From assembly GCA_905372035.1 (NCBI GenBank), contig CAJPNN010000042.1, positions 1 through 15,012 on the forward strand: DNA of 15,012 bases, written 5' to 3'. Below the pieces are notes generated by a model, which was not told the DNA's origin, did not search any database, and worked only from the letters and a program-made list of their open reading frames with translations. The position numbers were made by a program, and so were the translations under genes. The stretch comes from Bacillota bacterium (GTDB lineage: Bacteria; Bacillota; Clostridia; Peptostreptococcales; Anaerovoracaceae). Of the stretch, positions 7,564-15,012 are shown piece after piece. The stretch's first letter is position 1. Every line of letters begins with the position of its first letter.

Positions 7564-8226
7564 TCAAATATTTTTTCTTTTCTGTGCATTATCAAGATGT
7601 ACAGCCATTGCATGAGCACCTTTCTCTTCATCTTTCAAAAGAAAAGCCTGATATATATCCCTATGTTCAGCAAGTATTCTGTCCATATCTTTATCCGAAC
7701 AGCTGCTGTTGGTCCTGTAAGGTTTCATATATGTTTGAAATTCTGTAAGGATTCTTTGCAATATCTTATTTCGTGCCGCCATATATATTATCCTATGAAA
7801 ATTCGTATTTATATTGAGCATCTTATCGTAATCTCTTTTCATCGTGTAAAATTCCATAAATTCATAGGCTTCCTTCAGATCTTCAAGCTCGGATTTGCTT
7901 ATCCTCGCAATCGCCCATCTTACCGCCAATATCTCATATTCTTTTCTCAAGCAATACATATCCTCGATTTCAGATTCCGAAATTCCTACCACAAATGCTC
8001 CCCTGTTGGGTATCATCTCTATAAGCCCTTCGCTCTCAAGCTGTTTAAAAGCTTCTCTTACAGGTGTTCTCGAAACCTCATATTCTTTACAAATCCCTTC
8101 TTCCGTGAGTTTTTGTCCCTGCATAAGCTTATTGGCAACGATATCATCCCTTATATTCAGAAAAATATGGTCCGAAAGAGAGGATGCCGACTCCTTTGTT
8201 CTGCTCTGCTGTTTATACTTAAGCAT
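7564..8226 (-). CDS. GntR-family regulator, FadR/FCD subfamily
   Basis: A 220-residue dimeric repressor or activator. The N-terminal winged helix-turn-helix (about 18-80) contains the typical VSRTPVREAFKQLESEGLIE recognition segment and wing. The C-terminal FCD domain (about 88-210) keeps three histidines in family positions: NFH, AEH and VHL. In this subfamily they bind a metal that coordinates a carboxylate ligand. An organic-acid ligand such as citrate or isocitrate would fit the operon but is inferred. The gene is third in the aconitase operon, 12 bp after the dehydrogenase stop. I chose ATG 8226 because GAGGTG lies about 7 nt upstream; a GTG at 8229 would add one codon. The repeat over the aconitase -10 box is its natural candidate operator, implying autoregulation. 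Confidence 0.9.
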   Translation of the reverse strand: MLKYKQQSRTKESASSLSDHIFLNIRDDIVANKLMQGQKLTEEGICKEYEVSRTPVREAFKQLESEGLIEMIPNRGAFVVGISESEIEDMYCLRKEYEILAVRWAIARISKSELEDLKEAYEFMEFYTMKRDYDKMLNINTNFHRIIYMAARNKILQRILTEFQTYMKPYRTNSSCSDKDMDRILAEHRDIYQAFLLKDEEKGAHAMAVHLDNAQKRKNI

Positions 8227-8238
8227 CACATCACCTCA

Positions 8239-9372
8239 TTAGAGTTTTGACATTATATAGTCCGCATATTCCGCTCCGGTCGCTCCGTCATTTCTCCCTG
8301 TCATAACAAGTTTCTTTTCAGCTGAACAATCCGCCAAAGCTTTATATAACATTTCCGATTCTTTAGCATATCCTATATGATTTAAAAGCATGGCTCCTGC
8401 ACGTATCACACTTGACGGATCCGCATATATATCCCTCTTTTCTTCTACCATTCTCGGTGCGGAGCCGTGTACAGCCTCAAACATGCAGTATTTTTTACCG
8501 AGATTCGCACTTCCTGCGGTTCCTACACCTCCTTGAAGTTCCGCCGCTTCATCAGTCAGTATATCTCCATAAAGGTTCGGTAAAACGAAAACTTCAAACT
8601 CTTTTCTTCTTTTATCATCTATAAGTTTTGCCGTCATTATATCTATATACCAATCATCGCACACGATTTCCGGATATTCCCGTGCAACCTTTTTGCACAC
8701 CTCAAGAAATTTACCGTCAGTAGTTTTAACAACGTTCGCCTTTGTAACAATCGTAACCTTCTTCTTCCCGTTAGCTCGTGCATATTCAAAAGCAAGCCTT
8801 GCAATTCTTTCTGTCCCCTGAGACGTTATGACCCTGAAATCTATTGCAAGGTCGTCCGATATATTTACGCCTTGGCTCCCCATAGCATAAAGGCATTCCG
8901 TATTTTCTCTGAAAAATGTCCAGTCTATACCCTGTTCGGATATGACTACAGGTCTCACATTTGCAAACAGGTCAAGTTCTTTTCTCATAGCCACGTTTGC
9001 GCTTTCCACATTTGCCCATTTGTCTCCTTTTCTCGGAGTTGTTGTAGGACCTTTAAGCAAAACATTACATTTTTTTATTTCTTCAAGTACATCATCCGGT
9101 ATAGCTTTTCCGCAAGCTGCTCTATTCTCTATAGTAAGCCCGTCTATAACGTTAATTTCCACTTTGCCTTTTTGAATCTCAGCTTTGAGCAGATGTTCAA
9201 GCACTCTTTTAGCCTGATCCGTTATTGCAGGCCCTATGCCGTCGCCGCCTATTACACCTATAACTATCCTTTCCAAGGATTGATAGTCCGTAAAATCCTG
9301 CTCATTTTTCAATCTTTCAACTCTTTCAAGCTGTGCTTTAACAATACCCTCAAATGTTTTCATATAGTCCAT
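8239..9372 (-). CDS. icd: NAD-type isocitrate dehydrogenase (decarboxylating)
   Basis: The 377-residue enzyme belongs to the isocitrate/isopropylmalate dehydrogenase family and is assigned to isocitrate because aconitase is directly upstream. It should convert isocitrate to 2-oxoglutarate and CO2. Visible motifs are GDGIGP (43-48), the substrate loop SANVAMRKELDLFANVRP (124-141), RENTEC (155-160), the lysine of TKANVVK (211), NLYGDILTDEAAELQGGVG (266-284) with metal-binding aspartates, and EAVHGSAPR (299-307) in the cofactor site. There is an N-terminal extension of about 33 residues before the first strand. The cofactor loop looks like the NAD-using type, though specificity cannot be proved by eye. 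The start overlaps the aconitase stop as TAATG (9370-9374), so the two are translationally coupled. 3-Isopropylmalate or homoisocitrate dehydrogenase is a less likely alternative. Confidence 0.88.
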   Translation of the reverse strand: MDYMKTFEGIVKAQLERVERLKNEQDFTDYQSLERIVIGVIGGDGIGPAITDQAKRVLEHLLKAEIQKGKVEINVIDGLTIENRAACGKAIPDDVLEEIKKCNVLLKGPTTTPRKGDKWANVESANVAMRKELDLFANVRPVVISEQGIDWTFFRENTECLYAMGSQGVNISDDLAIDFRVITSQGTERIARLAFEYARANGKKKVTIVTKANVVKTTDGKFLEVCKKVAREYPEIVCDDWYIDIMTAKLIDDKRRKEFEVFVLPNLYGDILTDEAAELQGGVGTAGSANLGKKYCMFEAVHGSAPRMVEEKRDIYADPSSVIRAGAMLLNHIGYAKESEMLYKALADCSAEKKLVMTGRNDGATGAEYADYIMSKL

Positions 9373-11306
9373 TATTTCTTCTCCTCGCTATTTTTTATCA
9401 TATTTATCTTTCCGCCGTTTTTTATCATCTTTTTTTCAAGCTCGCTGAAATTGGAAATTGTTACATATTCCTTGCCGCTCTCAATATCTTTGATAACTAT
9501 TTCATCATTATCCACCTGTTTTACGGCATCCTTTATCTCAAGTTTCATCCCGAGCTTGAATGATTCATAATCTTTCGGGTCCTTAAATACCAAAGGTAAT
9601 ATTCCGCTGTTTATCAAATTTGAACGATGTATTCTCGCAAAGGATTTTGCAAGTACAAACTTAACACCGAGATAAAGCGGTGCAAGTGCCGCATGCTCCC
9701 TACTTGATCCCTGTCCATAATTTTCTCCGCCGATGATAATACAACTTTTTGCTTTTTTACATCTTTCGGAAAATCCCTTGTCGATTTTCTCAAAACAATA
9801 GTTCGCAAGATGCGGTACATTTGAACGATAAGGAAGCAACCTTGAATCCGACGGCATTATATCATCGGTTGTTATATTATTTCCTGCAACAAGACATATT
9901 TCTCCTGCAAGATCACCTTTAAGTGCGACATTTTGAGGAAAAGGCTTTATATTAGGCCCCATCACAACCGGTGTATTTTCCGTATTTGTACCTTCGGGAT
10001 ACACTATGAAATTATCGTTCTTTTTAAATTCCGCCGACATTATCTCCGGTATTTCAAACCCTGTTTTTCTTCCGTCTGTCAAAACTCCCGTAAGTGCCGA
10101 TATTGCAGCGGTCTCCGGACTTACCAGATAAACATCGGCATCCAATGTGCCGCTTCTTCCCTTGAAGTTTCTGTTAAAAGTTCTCAATGAAACCGCTCCC
10201 GATTTAGGAGATTGTCCCATGCCTATACACGGTCCGCAAGCGTTTTCAATTATTCGTGCTCCTGCATTTATCAGAGATGCCAATGCTCCGTTCTCCGCCA
10301 TCTTGCTTAATATCTTACTTGACCCCGGCGAAATAACGAGGCTTACATCATCCGAAACTTTCTTGCCTTCCAATATTTTCGCTACTTTCATAAGGTCCGT
10401 ATAAGACGAGTTTGTACAACTTCCTATAGCTACCTGGTCCACCTTTATCTCTCCGATTTTCGATACCGCCTCCACATTGTCAGGGCTATGAGGCATTGCC
10501 GCCAGCGGTTCCAGTTCCGATAAATTTATTTCCAGAACTTCGTCATAAACGGCATCATCATCGGCATAAAGCTCAACATATTGATCTTCTCTGCCTTGTG
10601 ATGCCAGGTATTTTCTTGTATTGTCATCACTCGGGAAAACGGATGTCGTCGCTCCCAATTCGGCTCCCATATTAGTTATAGTCGCCCTGTCGGTTACCGA
10701 AAGAGTCTTTACTCCGTCTCCTGAATACTCAACAATTTTTCCCACGCCGCCTTTAACAGTAAGCTCTTTTAACACTTTAAGAATTATATCTTTAGCCGAT
10801 ACCCATTCCCCCAACTCGCCTACAAGTTTAACATTTATAACCTTCGGTACCGTAAGACTATATGTTCCCTTTGCCATAGCAACCGCCACATCAAGTCCTC
10901 CGGCGCCTATAGCAATCATACCGAGTCCCCCGCCTGTCGGTGTATGACTGTCCGAACCCAACAGTGTCTTTCCCGGCACCCCATAATTTTCAAGGTGAAG
11001 CTGATGACAAATCCCGTTTCCCGGTTTTGAAAAAAGTACACCATGTCTCTTTGCAACACTTTTTATAAACTCATGATCATCCGCATTTTCAAATCCTGTT
11101 TGAAGAGTATTGTGGTCTATATACGCAACGGAAAGCTCCGTCTTAACCTTGTCTACATTCATCGCCTCAAGCTGTAAATAAACCATAGTACCGGTTGAAT
11201 CCTGCGTAAGCGTCTGGTCCATCTTTATCGTTATTTCCGTTCCTGCAACCAGTTCTCCTTCAATAAGGTGATTGCCTAATATTTTATAAGCTAATGTACT
11301 TCCCAT
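9372..11306 (-). CDS. Aconitate hydratase
   Basis: The 644-residue [4Fe-4S] enzyme interconverts citrate and isocitrate through cis-aconitate. Cluster ligands are Cys297 (in GSCTNSS) and Cys357/Cys360 (in ACGPCIGMG). SDSHTPTGGG (118-127) and the swivel-domain active-site loop GGENYGQGSSREHAA (526-540) are intact. The length and layout match the short, single-polypeptide aconitases of anaerobes and Aquifex rather than the about 900-residue AcnA. The reading frame stays open to 11387, but the correct start is ATG 11306: AAGGAG lies 8 nt upstream, homology begins here, and the promoter (11340-11369) lies inside the longer version. First gene of the acn-icd-gntR operon. No citrate synthase lies in the window. 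Homoaconitase/isopropylmalate isomerase are usually split or shorter, so aconitase is favoured. Confidence 0.93.
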   Translation of the reverse strand: MGSTLAYKILGNHLIEGELVAGTEITIKMDQTLTQDSTGTMVYLQLEAMNVDKVKTELSVAYIDHNTLQTGFENADDHEFIKSVAKRHGVLFSKPGNGICHQLHLENYGVPGKTLLGSDSHTPTGGGLGMIAIGAGGLDVAVAMAKGTYSLTVPKVINVKLVGELGEWVSAKDIILKVLKELTVKGGVGKIVEYSGDGVKTLSVTDRATITNMGAELGATTSVFPSDDNTRKYLASQGREDQYVELYADDDAVYDEVLEINLSELEPLAAMPHSPDNVEAVSKIGEIKVDQVAIGSCTNSSYTDLMKVAKILEGKKVSDDVSLVISPGSSKILSKMAENGALASLINAGARIIENACGPCIGMGQSPKSGAVSLRTFNRNFKGRSGTLDADVYLVSPETAAISALTGVLTDGRKTGFEIPEIMSAEFKKNDNFIVYPEGTNTENTPVVMGPNIKPFPQNVALKGDLAGEICLVAGNNITTDDIMPSDSRLLPYRSNVPHLANYCFEKIDKGFSERCKKAKSCIIIGGENYGQGSSREHAALAPLYLGVKFVLAKSFARIHRSNLINSGILPLVFKDPKDYESFKLGMKLEIKDAVKQVDNDEIVIKDIESGKEYVTISNFSELEKKMIKNGGKINMIKNSEEKK

Positions 11307-11331
11307 TCTCAAATCTCCTTTGCAATCAATG

Positions 11332-11369
11332 TGTATACAATTATACAATTTAAATTCCGTATCTGTCAA
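11332..11369 (-). promoter_or_regulatory. Promoter and candidate operator of the aconitase operon
   Basis: On the minus strand a perfect TTGACA (11364-11369) is 18 nt from a perfect TATAAT (11340-11345). The -10 lies in an inverted repeat TGTATA-CAAT-TATACA (11332-11347). The same bases also form two back-to-back copies of ATTGTATA (11334-11349). A dimeric repressor here would cover the -10 and start site. The GntR/FCD protein encoded in the operon is the obvious candidate binder. Confidence 0.7.
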
Positions 11370-11438
11370 CACAAAATCGAAAAACACAATATACGTATGA
11401 TTTTTAAATATTCAACTGTTCAAGCACAGGCTAAAAGA

Positions 11439-11528
11439 CAAAAAAGATTGAGCACAAGATATTCACCATTTTATAGCGGAATCTAATCTCTATGATCCCC
11501 TAAAAAGAAAAATCTTATGCTCAAATCT
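11439..11528 (-). ncRNA. 84-nt closed-stem structure plus T-run, function unknown
   Basis: Arms at 11445-11460 and 11512-11528 pair over about 16 bp (core TTGAGCATAAGAT with ATCTTGTGCTCAA), closing about 51 nt. Read on the minus strand, the single non-Watson-Crick pair is a U-G wobble, whereas on the plus strand it is a C-A mismatch. A run of six T (11445-11440) follows the stem on the minus strand. Both facts point to minus-strand RNA. It could be a large terminator for the SLH gene 145 bp upstream, a small RNA, or a miniature element. No strong promoter of its own is visible. Confidence 0.4.
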
Positions 11529-11673
11529 GATTACTATAGAAAAAGATTAAATAAAAATTATCGAATATAAATATATAATGGACAAATCAAATAAATTTAA
11601 AAACTGCATCCAAACAAATCATATTTTATCCGCCAATAAAGGGCAAAATATTTTGTCACGTTCGGAAAATACA

Positions 11674-14442
11674 TTAAAACAAATCATGTTCTATCTGTTT
11701 GCCGCCCTTAAATTTTATAATCAAATGTTTGTCACCTTGTTCCTCAAACAAGTTGTCCTCATCTGAAGCTATCTCTATATAGGCATATTTTTTACTGTTT
11801 TGACCGACTGCATAACTGCCTTTTGAAGCCTTTGAACGTAATTTGTATTTTCTGCCGTCCACAGTGACTTCTTCAATATAGCCTTTAAGCTTTTCAACAT
11901 CGTTATAAATTGAGAACCAGAAACGTATTCTTTCATTGTTATCCTCTCCGTTTTCCGATCTTCCTTTTTTGGTAAAATACGCAGGAAGCAATCCACGATC
12001 CGGAACAGTTTTTTCGAAGTTTGTACCGTTTAAATCCAGTATGATTTTTCCATATTCAAAAATCTCTTTATTCTTAGGTGCAATTACTCTCACATACGCT
12101 TTCCCGAAATTTTTACCCGAGGTATATACCGATGTATAGTAAACACTTCCTTCATGGCTGTCAAGGTTATCTGATTTTGCAATCTTTACCGCATTTTCCG
12201 CATCGGCACTGACAGCTGTTATAAACCCGGCAAGAGTCTCTGCATTATCATAGCTGAATATCATATCTACATACCATCTGTTGCTTACATCGTCCCAATC
12301 ACATTTCTCAATAGACAAAAATTTATCCTGCGGTTTTTCTTGATTCTCCGCTTTCACTGTAACTTCATATTCTTTATCTTCATCAAAATATGACATCTTT
12401 GTAGGAAGATGCTTAAATCCCGGTTTTATTACCAACTTATACTTTTTGCCCGCCGTAACTTTATTTTCAGCAAGTTCAACTTTTATATAATTATCATGTA
12501 CGGATTTTATCCATTCAACACTTGCATTCATATCTGTTCCGTCTTGATCTGAAATCTTAAAATTGTCTTTATTTATCGTTGCCGGATCCGCATCTTTATC
12601 TGTCGTAAGCTTTACGGCAAATGATAATCCGCCTTTCACTTCTTTACCGTTTGTCCATCTTTCATTGTTTACATCAACACCTCTTATATCAGGTTTTGCA
12701 GGTTTTGATATACCGCTTTTGCCCGATGCGATTATCTTATCCTCCGCATTTTTGGCAGTTACTACCCAATAAACCGTTTTGCTGAACTTTTCGGGCGGAT
12801 CCAAAAGCATATTGAGGTCATTCCAAGTATTTACGGTTATTGCAGTTCCCGCATCGGTAATATTTTCAGGTTTCGGTGTAAACTCCTTAGGTGTTCCGTA
12901 TTGAGTCGAAATCTCATATTTAACCGCACCCTGTACATTCTTCCATTTGATATTAAATGCGGGTTTCAGTGTTCCTCCCGCTTCCTGTGCATCATAGTTA
13001 CAGCCTGCTTTTTCAAATTCCATATCCGGTATAGGTAAGTCAAGTTTTATCGAAGCTTTGGCCAATACAATACCGTCCGAGCTTTTACCCGAAACCGTTA
13101 TATCAACCTTATCTCCCGGCATAAAACCGCTTAATTCCTTGTTGCTGTCTCTTAACGAATCGTATTCTATGTAATTCGTTATGAAATCTTCTACTATATT
13201 TATACTTTTAGGAATAAATTCGATCTTTACATCACCATACTCTATAGAATATTTTTCTATAGCAGGTTTTTTCAACATTTCCCATTTCAGTTTTATATCT
13301 AACTTTTTAACCCCTGCCGATTCCTGTTCCACTATCTTACTTGAATATTGATTGATTCTTAAAAATTTTGTAGCTGTTATCTTTATGCTCTTTTCTTCCG
13401 TTACCGCTTTCTCTTTGCCTTTTTTCACTTCAATGGTAAATTTGAAGCTTCCGTCCGTCCCTTGCGTATTTCCCGAGTCTCCGGCAACTGCCGCAACATA
13501 TTCTACTTTATTCACTTTTACCGTAACAGCCGAATTGTTGACCGCCTTTTCAGCTGTCTTCTTCACAGCTTCTAAAACAGCCTCTTCACTTGCGGCTTCA
13601 GCCTGTGCCATATCCTTATACACCGCTTTATTTGCCGCACCCTCGGCTTTTTTTACATAATCTGCATCATTATTAGATATTATAGGACCTACACTCCCAC
13701 CGGATCCTCCGCCACCGGAAGTGTTCCCCGGATTTGCCGGTTCAGGCTTTTTATTTCCTTTGTCTTTATTATCATTTTTATCTGATGCGCCGTCCTTCAA
13801 CTTAGGTGTTTCCTGTTTCTTGTCGGTTTCAGTTATGAGTTTTGCGATTTCCGCCCTTACGATATTATTCGCACCTCTGAATAAACCGTCCTGATATCCG
13901 CTTATTATTTTAAGTCCTGCAAGCTTTCCCACAGCATCCTTTGCCCAGCTTGAAACGCTGTCCTTAAACTGAACGGTTTCCACCTTCCCCATATCAACAA
14001 CTTTTTTTAAATAATTATATAATATAAATGAAAACTCTTCTCTCGATATAGGTTTGGCAGGCTTAAACATGCCGTCAGGATATCCCGATACCAATTTTTC
14101 TTTAAGCATGAATGCTATATAAGGATCACTCCATCTTCCTTTTGTATCTTTAAATTCGCTTGAAGAATTTCCAACATTATTACCCGATATATACTTTGCA
14201 ATCATAACACAGGCTTCTTCTCTTGAAACTTCCTTATCAGGTCTGAACGTTCCGTCCGGATATCCTGTAATTATCTCATTTTCACTGAGTTTTTCTATCA
14301 TGGATTTTGCCCAACTGCGCGATATATCATTTATTTCGCTCTTACCGCTCTTAGCCTCATTATCAGCAAACACAGGACTTACTGTAAACAACATGACAAC
14401 TGCCAAACTCCATGCAATGCTTTTCTTGATAATCCTTAGCAT
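11674..14442 (-). CDS. Secreted SLH-domain surface protein with Ig-like and repeat modules
   Basis: The 922-residue protein starts with a signal peptide (about 1-26, cleavage after VFA). Three S-layer-homology domains follow (about 39-84, 97-146, 159-204), each with a GYPDG- or GYQDG-type turn; SLH domains bind pyruvylated or other secondary cell wall polymers. Next comes a charged, then glycine-rich linker (about 205-258). The distal part contains a motif of the VAGDSGNTQGTDGSF type found in Clostridia surface proteins. It continues with fibronectin-like strands, an Ig-like Big_5-type domain (about residues 600-700) and two related C-terminal modules (about 705-815 and 818-922). No catalytic motif, LPXTG or transmembrane tail is seen. 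The ATG at 14442 follows AGGAGG (14453-14458). Single gene with its own promoter. Role likely adhesive or structural; the ligand of the distal modules is unknown. Confidence 0.9.
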   Translation of the reverse strand: MLRIIKKSIAWSLAVVMLFTVSPVFADNEAKSGKSEINDISRSWAKSMIEKLSENEIITGYPDGTFRPDKEVSREEACVMIAKYISGNNVGNSSSEFKDTKGRWSDPYIAFMLKEKLVSGYPDGMFKPAKPISREEFSFILYNYLKKVVDMGKVETVQFKDSVSSWAKDAVGKLAGLKIISGYQDGLFRGANNIVRAEIAKLITETDKKQETPKLKDGASDKNDNKDKGNKKPEPANPGNTSGGGGSGGSVGPIISNNDADYVKKAEGAANKAVYKDMAQAEAASEEAVLEAVKKTAEKAVNNSAVTVKVNKVEYVAAVAGDSGNTQGTDGSFKFTIEVKKGKEKAVTEEKSIKITATKFLRINQYSSKIVEQESAGVKKLDIKLKWEMLKKPAIEKYSIEYGDVKIEFIPKSINIVEDFITNYIEYDSLRDSNKELSGFMPGDKVDITVSGKSSDGIVLAKASIKLDLPIPDMEFEKAGCNYDAQEAGGTLKPAFNIKWKNVQGAVKYEISTQYGTPKEFTPKPENITDAGTAITVNTWNDLNMLLDPPEKFSKTVYWVVTAKNAEDKIIASGKSGISKPAKPDIRGVDVNNERWTNGKEVKGGLSFAVKLTTDKDADPATINKDNFKISDQDGTDMNASVEWIKSVHDNYIKVELAENKVTAGKKYKLVIKPGFKHLPTKMSYFDEDKEYEVTVKAENQEKPQDKFLSIEKCDWDDVSNRWYVDMIFSYDNAETLAGFITAVSADAENAVKIAKSDNLDSHEGSVYYTSVYTSGKNFGKAYVRVIAPKNKEIFEYGKIILDLNGTNFEKTVPDRGLLPAYFTKKGRSENGEDNNERIRFWFSIYNDVEKLKGYIEEVTVDGRKYKLRSKASKGSYAVGQNSKKYAYIEIASDEDNLFEEQGDKHLIIKFKGGKQIEHDLF

Positions 14443-14522
14443 ATAAATTATACCTCCTACATCCTTTAATTTGTCATTTTTTCAAAGCCTACCGCTTTAT
14501 TATGAAATAACCTTATATTTTT

Positions 14523-14579
14523 GTTAGTTTGACCTAACTTAATATACTTATTATTGCATTTTTTCTTACAATGTGTCAA
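14523..14579 (-). promoter_or_regulatory. Promoter of the SLH gene with downstream inverted repeat
   Basis: On the minus strand TTGACA (14574-14579), an 18-nt spacer and AATAAT (14550-14555) form a good sigma-A promoter. Predicted start is near 14543. Immediately downstream is GTTAG-GTCAAA-CTAAC (14523-14538), a 5-bp inverted repeat that could be an operator or a 5'-end stabilising hairpin. The leader to the SLH start is about 100 nt. Confidence 0.55.
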
Positions 14580-14592
14580 TATTGTTTCTTAC

Positions 14593-14633
14593 AAAAAAAC
14601 ATCGCACTATCTGCTGAATACAGATAATGCGAT
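14593..14633 (-). terminator. Intrinsic terminator of the tRNA operon
   Basis: On the minus strand a 13-bp stem (14621-14633 with 14601-14613, one U-G wobble, 7-nt loop) is followed by G and seven T (14599-14593). It lies 10 nt after the tRNA-Cys CCA end and closes the tRNA transcript. It is upstream of the SLH promoter. Confidence 0.9.
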
Positions 14634-14643
14634 ATTAAAAACT

Positions 14644-14717
<74 letters not shown>

Positions 14718-14751
14718 AGATCACGAGAATTTTATCTCGTGAAACTGCTAT

Positions 14752-14826
14752 TGGCTAGGGTAGCAGGATTCGAACCTGCGAATGACGGAATCAGAATCCG
14801 TTGCCTTACCACTTGGCGATACCCCA
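14752..14826 (-). tRNA. tRNA-Gln (CUG)
   Basis: A complete cloverleaf with acceptor TGGGGTA/TACCCTA (one G-U pair), anticodon loop TTCTGAT (anticodon CUG, reading CAG), T-loop TTCGAAT, discriminator G73 and encoded CCA. A 7-bp hairpin CACGAGA...TCTCGTG (14722-14741) lies in the spacer to tRNA-Cys and may mark processing. Confidence 0.94.
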
Positions 14827-14836
14827 AAATAACAAA

Positions 14837-14913
14837 TGGGGTGGATAGTGGGATTCGAACCCACGCATGAAGGAGCCACAACCCTTTGTCTTAACCACTT
14901 GACGATACCCACC
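14837..14913 (-). tRNA. tRNA-His (GUG)
   Basis: Anticodon loop TTGTGGC gives GUG. The acceptor forms eight pairs because the extra G at -1 (14913) pairs with C73 (14840), the hallmark of histidine tRNA. CCA is encoded at 14837-14839, and the T-loop is TTCGAAT. Confidence 0.95.
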
Positions 14914-14949
14914 ATAAATATTGAACTTTAAAATGTGACCTATAGAAAA

Positions 14950-15012
14950 TGGCGACCCGGATCGGGCTCGAACCGACGACCTCCAGCGTGACAGGCTGGC
15001 ATTCTAACCAAC
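14950..15012 (-). tRNA. tRNA-Asp (GUC), 5' part beyond the window
   Basis: Anticodon stem CCAGC/GCTGG encloses loop CTGTCAC (anticodon GUC). The T arm, discriminator G73 and encoded CCA are present. About 14 nt of the 5' end (5' acceptor strand and start of the D arm) lie outside the window. First visible tRNA of the operon; its promoter is not in view. Confidence 0.92.

Larger units (their letters stand above)
11307..11673. other. Intergenic region between the SLH gene and the aconitase gene
   Basis: This AT-rich stretch holds the aconitase leader and promoter and the 84-nt structure. A weak hairpin next to the SLH stop (arms ATATTTT and AAAATAT near 11595-11655 on the minus strand, imperfect, no clear T-run) is also present. 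A 62-codon frame reading right across part of it has no ribosome binding site or recognisable product. I see no protein gene. Confidence 0.5.

Noticed and set aside
7597..8250. Plus-strand 217-codon ORF
   Set aside because: Antisense to the GntR gene, low-complexity composition, and no ribosome binding site or known motif.
8872..9570. Plus-strand 232-codon ORF rich in Phe and Ser
   Set aside because: Antisense to icd and the end of aconitase, both clearly real; composition is typical of a complementary-strand shadow.
11307..11387. 27-codon N-terminal extension of aconitase
   Set aside because: It has no ribosome binding site, contains the promoter of the gene and adds nothing resembling aconitase; ATG 11306 with AAGGAG is the start.

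Overview
The window looks like chromosomal DNA from a low-GC Gram-positive anaerobe of the Bacillota (Clostridia-like). The evidence is AT-rich intergenic DNA, strong AGGAGG-type ribosome binding sites, TTGACA/TATAAT promoters, a yybP-ykoY type riboswitch, an S-layer-homology (SLH) surface protein, and tRNA genes with encoded CCA ends. I cannot name the species from sequence alone. No transposase, phage gene, integrase or CRISPR array is visible.

Layout. (1) 19-1365 (-): a LeuT-fold sodium:neurotransmitter symporter family transporter with its own promoter. (2) 1568-4371 (+): a sigma-A promoter whose transcript begins with a Mn2+-sensing yybP-ykoY riboswitch. A perfect terminator hairpin overlaps the riboswitch P1 helix, and a P2A-type Ca2+/Mn2+ transporting ATPase follows. 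(3) 4546-5541 (+): an AraC-family regulator, with a possible 21-codon upstream ORF whose stop overlaps its start. (4) 5584-7325 (-): a phenylacetate-CoA ligase family gene translationally coupled to a tandem ACT-domain protein. They are expressed from their own promoter through a short leader that carries a terminator-like hairpin. (5) 7564-11306 (-): an operon of aconitase, NAD-type isocitrate dehydrogenase and a GntR/FCD regulator. Its promoter has the -10 box buried in a repeat that is the natural candidate operator. (6) 11307-11673: a long intergenic region with an 84-nt closed-stem structure followed by a T-run on the minus strand. (7) 11674-14442 (-): a secreted SLH protein with Ig-like modules and two C-terminal repeat modules. 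(8) 14593-15012 (-): a tRNA operon Asp-His-Gln-Cys with a strong terminator.

How the parts work together. Aconitase plus isocitrate dehydrogenase form the citrate-to-2-oxoglutarate branch that supplies glutamate in anaerobes, probably autoregulated by the third gene of the operon. The riboswitch-ATPase unit is a manganese (or calcium) export module that turns on when the ion is in excess. The CoA ligase/ACT pair is typical of aromatic amino acid or aryl-acid metabolism in anaerobes. The most notable less-explained elements are the paaK leader, the 84-nt structured element and the C-terminal repeats of the SLH protein. I see no clearly new multi-gene system here.
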